In this document: positions 15,032 through 21,316 of the stretch, in pieces | Numbering within the stretch: position 1 is the first letter of the stretch | Layout: each line of letters opens with the position of its first letter | Source of the DNA: Opitutales bacterium UBA2995 | Lineage (GTDB): Bacteria > Verrucomicrobiota > Verrucomicrobiia > Opitutales > UBA2995 | Direction of reading: 5' to 3' | DNA: 21,316 bases | NCBI GenBank assembly: GCA_002346535.1 | Contig: DDZZ01000031.1 | Span: 10,703 to 32,018, forward strand | Made by a program: the position numbers and the translations under genes | Notes under the pieces: generated by a model | What the model was told of the DNA's origin: nothing | The model's database searches: none | Seen by the model: the letters and a program-made list of their open reading frames with translations, nothing else

Positions 15032-15116
15032 GCTCAGGTGGTGGAATTGGTAGACACGCACGCTTGAGGGGCGTGTGCCGTAAGGCGTGCGGGTTCAAAT
15101 CCCGCTCTGAGCACCA
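15032..15116 (+). tRNA. tRNA-Leu (GAG)
   Basis: The acceptor stem pairs GCTCAGG with TCTGAGC, closing with one G-T pair. The D-arm GGTGGAATTGGTAGAC has the leucine pattern. The anticodon stem CACGC/GCGTG encloses the loop TTGAGGG with anticodon GAG at 15066-15068, which decodes CUC/CUU. A long variable arm (about TGCCGTAAGGC) marks a class II tRNA. The T-arm is CGGGTTCAAATCCCG, and CCA is encoded at 15114-15116. No attachment-site duplication or integrase is seen beside it. Confidence 0.95.
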
Positions 15117-15226
15117 TTTAAACCATTTTCATTCAAAGGTTTATAAATTCATTGATTTTATTTGTGTCACTTTTGGGATAATTTCCCTCGTCATCTATGC
15201 CATGAAGTCCGCTTCTGAAACCCTCG

Positions 15227-16678
15227 CTATACAAGAACATCTTTAACCACGTGCCCATGCACGTCGGTCAGGCGGTAGTTCCGGCCCTGAAATTTGTAGG
15301 TGTATTTTTCGTGGTCGATACCGAGTAGATGCATGAGGGTTGCCTGAAAATCGTGGACGTGGACAGGGTTTTCGACCGCACTGAAACCTATCTCATCGGT
15401 GGCGCCATAAACAAAACCGGGCTTAACTCCTCCACCCGCCATCCAGATGGTAAAACCGTATGGGTGATGATCACGGCCCCAACGGGGTTTGTTGTCAAAC
15501 TCACCTTGCAGAAAAGGTGTGCGACCGAACTCACCAGCCCATATGACAAGCGTATCATCCAGCAAGCCACGCTGATTTAAATCCTTCACCAATGCAGCGC
15601 TGGGTGCATCTGTATCCAAACACTGAATTTGAAGCTGGCTTGTCAGATTATTGTGTTGATCCCACCCGGCGTGCATGAGCTGAATATAACGTGTGCCGCG
15701 CTCGGCCAATCTCCGGGCCATCAGGCAGTTATAAGCAAAGGTACCTTGCTTGTGCACATCAGGGCCATACATATCGAGCGTTTCTTTCGACTCATTGGAA
15801 AAGTCAGTCAACTCCGGCACACTAATCTGCATTTTGTAAGCCATTTCATATTGGCTGATTCGAGTGGCAATTTCCGGATCTCCGTATTCGCTCAGTTTAA
15901 TTTCATTCAAGCGAACCAAGTCATCCAGCATCTCGCGGCGAAGAGATCGGTCGACTCCGTCAGGATTTTTCAAATACAGAACCGGATCTCCACTGCCACG
16001 AAACTTAACGCCTTGATACTTTGTAGGGAGAAATCCACTACTCCAATAAAAATCATAAAAGATCTGACCACAAGAGGCTTCTTTGTCACGAGAAGTCATG
16101 GCTACAAAAGAAGGAAGGTCCTCTGTCTCTGCTCCCAAACCATAACTCAACCAAGCCCCAATGGTCGGACGTCCGGGTATTTCCGAACCACTCAAAAAGT
16201 ATTGGATACCAGGAGCATGATTTACCGAAGTGGTGTGCATGGAACGGATAAAGCACAGCTCATCTACTATCTCCCCTAGGTGTGGCATGTAGTTGCTCAT
16301 CCACATACCATTCTTCCCAACTTGATTAAACTTAGTCACATTGGGCAGCAGCAATTTCTCCTTGGTATTAGTCATGTCGCTAAATCGCTTCTCGCCCAGA
16401 ATAGAAGGCGGCACCGGTTCACCCTGCATCTTCGTAAGCATGGGCTTGTAGTCAAATAGATCAACGTGAGTCGGTGCTCCGTTCTGAAGCAAATAGATAA
16501 CCCGCTTGGCTTTGGGAGCAAAATGCGGAAGTCCGGAAATGGCTGGGGCATTGGTCGAAGATCCCATCAATTTCGGATCTAGGAGACTGGCCAGCGCAAC
16601 CCCACCAATACCACAGGCAGCCTTACCGAAAAATTCGCGGCGAGTGAATTGGCGTTTGGCGTCGTTGAATGGATTCAT
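15227..16678 (-). CDS. Tat-exported DUF1501 protein
   Basis: The protein is 483 aa, usual for DUF1501. It has a twin-arginine signal (FTRREFFGKAACGIGGVALA) near residue 11. The alkaline-phosphatase-superfamily core follows: KRVIYLLQNGAPTHVDLFDY at about 58-77, then SMHTTSVNHAPGIQYFLSG, RRLAERGTRYIQL with HAGWDQHNN, DTLVIWAGEFGRTPF, and WGRDHHPYGFTIWMAGGG near the end. These D, N and H residues resemble metal-site ligands of sulfatase/phosphatase enzymes, but the reaction is not established. In Planctomycetes and Verrucomicrobia it is nearly always paired, as here, with a DUF1549/DUF1553 protein encoded just upstream (93-base gap), so one transcript is likely. It is exported to the periplasm by Tat, possibly after folding with metal. 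Confidence 0.93.
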   Translation of the reverse strand: MNPFNDAKRQFTRREFFGKAACGIGGVALASLLDPKLMGSSTNAPAISGLPHFAPKAKRVIYLLQNGAPTHVDLFDYKPMLTKMQGEPVPPSILGEKRFSDMTNTKEKLLLPNVTKFNQVGKNGMWMSNYMPHLGEIVDELCFIRSMHTTSVNHAPGIQYFLSGSEIPGRPTIGAWLSYGLGAETEDLPSFVAMTSRDKEASCGQIFYDFYWSSGFLPTKYQGVKFRGSGDPVLYLKNPDGVDRSLRREMLDDLVRLNEIKLSEYGDPEIATRISQYEMAYKMQISVPELTDFSNESKETLDMYGPDVHKQGTFAYNCLMARRLAERGTRYIQLMHAGWDQHNNLTSQLQIQCLDTDAPSAALVKDLNQRGLLDDTLVIWAGEFGRTPFLQGEFDNKPRWGRDHHPYGFTIWMAGGGVKPGFVYGATDEIGFSAVENPVHVHDFQATLMHLLGIDHEKYTYKFQGRNYRLTDVHGHVVKDVLV

Positions 16679-16771
16679 TTTCTATGATGTCAAAAAATCA
16701 GAATATGACGTGTTAGGAAAACAGACAGGATTATGCCTTAAAATTTCGATAGCTGGATTTTGCACAGGAAA

Positions 16772-19279
16772 CTACTCCTTAGTTAGGGTTTCATCAAGAT
16801 TGAGAAGCATAAGGCAAAGAGTCGCCCATGCGGCATGCTCGACTGTATCCAGTTCTTCATCACGCGGTGATTCCCCAACGCTAACAATTTTAATGGCATT
16901 TTCCAAATCTTTGGAAAAGTGACGTCGATACTTCTTCAGGGCAGCTACTAGTGAAGATAATTCATTCCATTCTGGCCAACGAGCAGTAACCGCGCGAAAC
17001 GCTTGTTTTAGGCGATTGGAATCACTCATCCGCGGCAATTCAAGTATACGCTCCGCAAAGCCGCGAGCTGCTTCAGAATAAGTCACATCATTTAAAGTAG
17101 TTAGCGCATGCAACGGTGTATTGGTCCGCTGAATCTTTACTTCACACACTTGCCGGGCTCCGCTATCGAATAGAACAGGAGGACCCACAATGCGCCGCCA
17201 GAATGTGTACAAGCTTCTTCGATACAAGTTATCTCCTTGACTTTGAATATATCTGGTAAAACCAAAAGTGGCTTCCTTCCAGATACCTTCAGGTTGGTAA
17301 GGCTGCACCGGCATCCCCCCGCTCTTTTCCACTAGCAGCCCACTCAATTTCAGAGCTTGATCTCGAATCATCCAAGACGGCATACGGAAACGGGGTCCAC
17401 GAGCTAGGTAGCCATTATCCCGATCACGCTCTAGCTGTTTGGCTGTTACCTTTGAAGACTGACAATAGGTAGAACTCATCAGTATCTTTTTATGAATAGC
17501 TTTCACATCCCATCCACTATTTCGAAATTCCAAAGCTAACCAGTCGAGCAAGGCTTCGTACTTGGGCGGCACGGATTGCACGCCAAAGTTTTCCACCTGC
17601 TTTAGTAGACCCGTACCAAAGAAAGTTTGCCAGTAGCGATTGACCGTGACCCGGGCAGTCAAGGGATGCTCGTCCGACATCAACCATCGCGCCAAATCCA
17701 AACGGTCGAAATCTCCCGTCTCACTCACTCCACCATTCAAAATCGCCGGAAAACCGGTTAACACTTTTTTATCCGTGGGATCATTATAGACCCCTCGATT
17801 GAGAACAAAGGTGTCTCGCTCGACCGAATCCTCCATTACCATTACTATCGGCCTCTGATACCCGTAAACCAGTTGTTCATCGTAAGCATCCCACATCCGA
17901 AAAATGGCTTCCACGTAATCAGGATGTTCTTCGCCAAACAGACGGGTTAAATGAACAAATTCCTGGGGCTTTCGTTTTACAGCTGGATTTTCAAGCACGG
18001 TTGAGTAGTGACCATTTCTAATACTCAATATGCGTTCTGATTTGCTGGCGGGTTCACCTTCAGGTCTCGGAAAAATCTCCAGCTCCATATTATCCACCAT
18101 GCGAGCAGCATCATTATGCATATTTTGAAGCTTTTCAAAAGTAGCCTCATGAGTCCCGGTCGTGAGATCCAATACGGGAGCTGTATGCGGATTCTTTCCT
18201 TCCCCAGTAACCTCAGTTTTATTGAAAAAAGCCATGAGCTGATAATACTCACGCTGTGTAATGGGATCGTATTTGTGGTCATGGCAACGGGCGCAAGTCA
18301 TGGTAACTCCCATCCAGATGGTGGCCACTGTTTCCGATTGATCGAACATGTACTCGATGCGATTTTCTTCAGCCAACCTCCCTCCTTCCCCATTAATCAT
18401 ATGGTTGCGTAAAAAGGCCGTGGCCAACTTTTGCTCCTTGGTGGCATTCGGCAATAAATCTCCGGCAATCTGTTCAATAGTAAATTGATCGTAAGACATG
18501 TTGTCATTAAGTGCTTTAATTGCCCAATCACGCCACGGCCACATACCACGTTCCGGGTCCGTTTGATAGCCGTTGCTATCCGAATAGCGAGCCGCATCGA
18601 GCCACTCCCACACCATACGCTCACCATAACGTGGTGACGCAAGTAATCGATCCACTAGTGTTTCATAGGCATCATCAGACCGGTCTTTAAGAAATGCATC
18701 TATTTCGTCTGAAGTCGGAGGCAATCCGGTAAGGTCCAAAGTAACCCGGCGGATAAGCGTTTCCTTCCCAGCTTCCGGCGACGGTTTGAGCCCTTCCGAT
18801 TCCAGATTGGACAGAATGAACTGATCAATGCTGTTTTTTACCCAACGCCGGTTCTTAACAGCGGGCAATGCTTGTTTCTTGGGGGGAATATAGGCCCAAT
18901 GCTCTTGATATTCGGCACCCTCTTTAATCCAATCAGCAAAGAGCTGCTTCTCCTTATTCGTTAATCTACGTTGATGTTTCTTGGGAGGCATTCGATCTTC
19001 CTCATCCTCCGCATTGATCATCCAGATCAACAAACTTTCCTCCGGATCACCTGGCACAATCGCCGGAGAACCGTCTCGGTCAGCAAAGGCATCTTCCCTG
19101 CGGTCCAATCGCAATTCCGCTTCCCGCGCATTGGCATCCGGACCATGGCACTGGAAACAAATGTCCGACATGATGGGACGTATGTCGTGATTAAAGGATA
19201 CTTTTCCAGATGTTGCACAACATATGCCAAGCAACCCAAATAGGGAAAGAAATCTAATCTTTATGCACAGGGAAGACAT
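16772..19279 (-). CDS. DUF1549/DUF1553 protein with planctomycete-type cytochrome c domain
   Basis: The product is 835 aa from ATG 19279. The longer frame from 19330 adds 17 residues before the obvious signal peptide (MSSLCIKIRFLSLFGLLGIC), so the shorter start is preferred. The PSCyt1 cytochrome domain begins KVSFNHDIRPIMSDICFQCH, with haem motif CFQCH at residues 41-45. DUF1549 (PSCyt2) follows from about SIDQFILSNLESEGLKPSPE, including a second CxxCH, CARCHDHKYDP, at 329-333. DUF1553 (PSD1) fills the last about 270 residues, with FDRLDLARWLMSDEHPLTAR and VTVNRYWQTFFGTGLL. These proteins are periplasmic and thought to act in electron transfer linked to polymer breakdown, but the reaction is unknown. 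It is the first gene of the pair with DUF1501. Confidence 0.92.
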   Translation of the reverse strand: MSSLCIKIRFLSLFGLLGICCATSGKVSFNHDIRPIMSDICFQCHGPDANAREAELRLDRREDAFADRDGSPAIVPGDPEESLLIWMINAEDEEDRMPPKKHQRRLTNKEKQLFADWIKEGAEYQEHWAYIPPKKQALPAVKNRRWVKNSIDQFILSNLESEGLKPSPEAGKETLIRRVTLDLTGLPPTSDEIDAFLKDRSDDAYETLVDRLLASPRYGERMVWEWLDAARYSDSNGYQTDPERGMWPWRDWAIKALNDNMSYDQFTIEQIAGDLLPNATKEQKLATAFLRNHMINGEGGRLAEENRIEYMFDQSETVATIWMGVTMTCARCHDHKYDPITQREYYQLMAFFNKTEVTGEGKNPHTAPVLDLTTGTHEATFEKLQNMHNDAARMVDNMELEIFPRPEGEPASKSERILSIRNGHYSTVLENPAVKRKPQEFVHLTRLFGEEHPDYVEAIFRMWDAYDEQLVYGYQRPIVMVMEDSVERDTFVLNRGVYNDPTDKKVLTGFPAILNGGVSETGDFDRLDLARWLMSDEHPLTARVTVNRYWQTFFGTGLLKQVENFGVQSVPPKYEALLDWLALEFRNSGWDVKAIHKKILMSSTYCQSSKVTAKQLERDRDNGYLARGPRFRMPSWMIRDQALKLSGLLVEKSGGMPVQPYQPEGIWKEATFGFTRYIQSQGDNLYRRSLYTFWRRIVGPPVLFDSGARQVCEVKIQRTNTPLHALTTLNDVTYSEAARGFAERILELPRMSDSNRLKQAFRAVTARWPEWNELSSLVAALKKYRRHFSKDLENAIKIVSVGESPRDEELDTVEHAAWATLCLMLLNLDETLTKE

Positions 19280-19404
19280 AAAATACCGGATGAATTGAGG
19301 TAATTCAAACGCTGCCAATCTTTCCAGCAATCAAAAAGAACATAACAAATTAATTACGGTAGATTACGGTCGGGATTATAGGACTCGAAATGCAGGCTAA
19401 GAAC

Positions 19405-19557
19405 CTATTTCCGTTTTCTGATTTCGAAATCTCCCCGAATCCAATCTCCGTGGGTGGTCGCTTCGTTGGCTTGAGGGAGTTGTTCGGCTGCCAACCCCAA
19501 ATAGAAAGCGATTTCTGTCCATCGGTTTTGTAGTGGTTTTGTAAATACGGTATCCAT
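19405..19557 (-). CDS. Small 50-aa hypothetical protein
   Basis: The frame runs from ATG 19557 to TAG 19405-19407. It reads MDTVFTKPLQNRWTEIAFYL, then GLAAEQLPQANEATTHGDWI and RGDFEIRKRK. The balanced composition, ATG start and lysine/arginine-rich end look more like a real short gene than the longer overlapping frame (19350-19652), which is rich in S, P and N. No ribosome binding site is clear, but that is also true of several certain genes here. It lies upstream of the DUF1549/DUF1553 gene on the same strand. No function is recognised. Confidence 0.5.
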   Translation of the reverse strand: MDTVFTKPLQNRWTEIAFYLGLAAEQLPQANEATTHGDWIRGDFEIRKRK

Positions 19558-19707
19558 ATTTTAGGAATGATTGAGCCAAGCCTCTTGATGCTATCCCTCG
19601 ATCGTCTTTTCTCGGAGTCTCTCTGTTTTCCGCAGTAAATCGTGAAATGCATTTTTGCTGAAGCGTACAGTCAAAAACTCAGCGGGGGTCGAAAGATTGG
19701 TTTCGCG

Positions 19708-19818
19708 CTATTTTCCGACAAAGAATCGGCCGGCTAGAAATGCTGCGATTCCGTACACCGAGCAGATGACCGCGCCAACCAACCAGAATTCGTAGATGAG
19801 GCCATCATGGGAAATGTT
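19708..19818 (-). pseudogene. Membrane-helix remnant without a start
   Basis: Between TGA 19819-19821 and TAG 19708-19710 the frame reads HDGLIYEFWLVGAVICSVYG and ends IAAFLAGRFFVGK, one clear membrane helix with a basic end. There is no ATG, GTG or TTG before the helix, so it is probably the tail of a lost membrane protein. The rest of 19558-19969 holds nothing else that could be identified; a short imperfect palindrome TCGGTTCCGAACCGA at 19911-19925 lies 45 bases past the glycerophosphodiesterase stop. Confidence 0.3.
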
Positions 19819-19969
19819 TCAGTCTAATCTTGGCTGGAGGAGGATTAAGACATCAAGGCGCCTACGGCGTTACGGATGATCTGGCTCAGGAAATCATTGA
19901 AAATCCTATATCGGTTCCGAACCGAAGACCTCCTGAATGCCATATAAGATACAACTGAATTCATCCTCT

Positions 19970-20926
19970 TTATCTTGATTCAAGAAAACGGTTTACGCTT
20001 TCCACGCCCAGGTCCGGAAAATCAGTGAAAAAACCATCAATCCTGATTAACTGTAGCACCATTTTCCCAAAAGTAACCAAATCAATATCCTGAGGAATGG
20101 TTTCTTTTCTAAAGGTGTAAGGATGCACTAATAATCCTTGTTCGTGAGCCATGCTGACAAGCTTCGGAAATATGACTAGCTGATAGGACGAATAACCTTC
20201 GCTGGAATCCGCGGCAGAAAAGAGGCGATCAAGGGCTGGACCTATTCCGTTTGCATAGTCGGATATTTCATTCAGTCCGTCTAAAGTAGCCATTTGGTTG
20301 TCGGGTCCACCACCGATCAACTGCACCAGTTTCAGGTCACTATTGAGGTCATGGCGCACTCGTTGGAGTTCCTTTTGTTCAAAGCATTGGAAAAAACAGC
20401 GATCCGTTTTTGAGACATAGCCGAAGGAATCCAGTACTTCGAGAGTCTTCGCTGCCAGGTCTTTCCCTTCCTGGTGATGAAATGAGGGTTTTTTGATCTC
20501 AGGATAGATGCCGATGTGTTTGTTGTTTTTTTTGTTCAGCACTTGGATGAGCCGCAACTCGTCTTCCAATTTGTGAAGATTGAAATTTCCTTTATAGACC
20601 GGGTAGCGGTTCGGGTAGATAGCCAATCCGGTTTTGGGGTCGATACGCTCATGTACTTTCAGTTGTTTTAATTCGTCCCAATCAAAATCGATCACATAAA
20701 AGTGGCCATCGTCCCTAGCTCGATAGGGAAATTTTTGAACCACATTGGTTACGGATTCCAAATGAATATCGTGAATGACAATCAGCTCATCGTCTCTCGA
20801 TAGAACAAGATCCTGCTCCAGATAATCCGCGCCCATTGAGAAACCAAGTTTCTTCGCTTCCAATGTGTGTTCTGGGAGATAGCCCGAGGCTCCTCGGTGT
20901 GCTATGACGATAGGCTTGTCTGTCAT
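19970..20926 (-). CDS. glpQ: Glycerophosphodiester phosphodiesterase (GlpQ-type)
   Basis: The protein is 318 aa. The GDPD motifs are clear: IAHRGASGYLPEHT (H10 and R11), MGADYLEQDLVLSRDDELIV with metal ligands E37 and D39, and IHD with the second catalytic H52. VTNVVQKFPYRAR, DFDWDELKQLKVHERIDPKT, IYPEIKKPSFHHQEG and the final DGFFTDFPDLG follow the GlpQ subgroup rather than short UgpQ proteins. It hydrolyses glycerophosphodiesters to glycerol-3-phosphate and an alcohol. Unlike E. coli GlpQ it has no signal peptide at this start, so it is probably cytoplasmic; a longer exported form is not supported by the upstream sequence. No glp transporter lies beside it. Confidence 0.9.
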   Translation of the reverse strand: MTDKPIVIAHRGASGYLPEHTLEAKKLGFSMGADYLEQDLVLSRDDELIVIHDIHLESVTNVVQKFPYRARDDGHFYVIDFDWDELKQLKVHERIDPKTGLAIYPNRYPVYKGNFNLHKLEDELRLIQVLNKKNNKHIGIYPEIKKPSFHHQEGKDLAAKTLEVLDSFGYVSKTDRCFFQCFEQKELQRVRHDLNSDLKLVQLIGGGPDNQMATLDGLNEISDYANGIGPALDRLFSAADSSEGYSSYQLVIFPKLVSMAHEQGLLVHPYTFRKETIPQDIDLVTFGKMVLQLIRIDGFFTDFPDLGVESVNRFLESR

Positions 20927-21079
20927 CTTTTAGTAAATTACAAGTAATGTGAATTTATAGTTTTCGGAAGGAGCGAAGAAAGCTAGGAATGTTTTTTAAA
21001 ACACTGGAAGTCGTTGGCTAATCGTCTTCGCCCATTGATCGTTTCCGTCTAACAAACATATTAAATAAGACAATCATTC

Positions 21080-21316
21080 CTATGGCCGATATAAGAAAGC
21101 GTAATCACCAATAGTCGTCACGCCGTCTGGAATGGTGACACTTGTGACGGAGGAAGATGAGGGGTCGAAGATAGACTTATAAGAGCTTCCCTCGACCTTG
21201 ACGATCGGCTTACCGTCCACTTCAACAGGGATAAGCACTTCTGTGTCATCACCCGAATAACCAGTGATGGTAGCTTGGTTGTCGGTAACCGTGTATGTCC
21301 AATCGCCGGAAGTTTC
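21080..21316 (-). CDS. BspA-like leucine-rich-repeat protein (5' partial, C-terminal end)
   Basis: The frame is open at the right window edge and ends at TAG 21080-21082; 78 residues are seen. It reads WTYTVTDNQATITGYSGDDT, EVLIPVEVDGKPIVKVEG, then SSVTSVTIPDGVTTIGDYAF before LYRP and the stop. The pattern of a TYTV-A-ITGY strand and an SVTIP-GVT-IGDYAF repeat is that of LRR_5 (BspA-type) surface proteins. The stop falls right inside a repeat, where intact proteins continue with C-SL. In another frame just downstream a membrane-helix plus RRKR tail is encoded (21018-21104), so the reading frame may have been shifted near the end. The true start lies outside the window. Confidence 0.7.
   Translation of the reverse strand, partial: ETSGDWTYTVTDNQATITGYSGDDTEVLIPVEVDGKPIVKVEGSSYKSIFDPSSSSVTSVTIPDGVTTIGDYAFLYRP

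Noticed and set aside
15032..15116. tRNA-Leu as an integration site for a mobile element
   Set aside because: No integrase gene and no repeat of the tRNA 3' end is visible in the window.
15629..16279. 216-aa frame on the + strand
   Set aside because: It is antisense to the DUF1501 gene, whose motifs are certain; no coherent domain or start signal.
19440..19500. Segment translating as NNSLKPT, similar to the conceptual translation of integron attC sites
   Set aside because: The core site lacks the RYYYAAC consensus, there is no matching GTTRRRY end and no palindromic middle. The same bases are better explained by the 50-aa frame on the - strand.
1..21316. CRISPR array, phage or defence island
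   Set aside because: No regularly spaced direct repeats, no Cas, restriction-modification, toxin-antitoxin or phage structural genes were recognised. The CPBP protease alone is not enough to call a defence or immunity system.

Overview
The window reads as a chromosomal segment of a PVC-superphylum bacterium, most likely Verrucomicrobiota (Opitutae-like). This is inferred from gene content: a DUF1549/DUF1553 cytochrome protein paired with a Tat-exported DUF1501 protein, a cytochrome with a Pirellula/Verrucomicrobium-type haem-binding domain, a Tat-exported Gfo/Idh/MocA oxidoreductase, a DUF6941 protein and a DUF3016 protein. Base composition is moderate and ribosome binding sites are mostly weak. 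No phage, transposase, integrase, CRISPR array or recognisable defence system was seen.

Left part (1-7.1 kb): the 3' part of a sugar-dehydrogenase/multihaem cytochrome; about 1.4 kb of low-coding sequence with remnants of a small lipoprotein and a membrane protein; a DUF3016 secreted protein; a small monooxygenase-like protein whose natural start codon seems lost; a small two-helix membrane protein; a frameshifted SMP-30/gluconolactonase fragment; the Gfo/Idh/MocA oxidoreductase with a 3' hairpin; and a frameshifted SpoIIE-type phosphatase fragment.

Middle (7.1-15.1 kb): a ProA-like aldehyde dehydrogenase, a TPR protein, a decayed PP2C phosphatase, a DUF6941 protein, a GNAT tail fragment and a possible 55-aa ORF. 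Next comes a compact + strand operon: CPBP intramembrane protease, ThiL (thiamine-phosphate kinase) and TsaE (t6A tRNA modification ATPase), with overlapping ends. It converges on a large uncharacterised protein (about 598 aa) with a basic low-complexity N-terminus. A tRNA-Leu(GAG) follows.

Right part (15.2-21.3 kb): the DUF1549/DUF1553 and DUF1501 pair on the - strand (export and c-type haem, probably organic-matter degradation); a 50-aa small gene and a membrane-helix remnant; a GlpQ-type glycerophosphodiester phosphodiesterase; and the 3' end of a BspA-like leucine-rich-repeat protein whose membrane-anchor-like tail lies in another frame.

The most striking property is the number of frame-broken genes (at least five, possibly seven) lying between long intact genes. 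This is either real gene decay, including both protein-phosphatase genes, or clustered indel errors in the assembly. I found no clearly novel multi-gene system.
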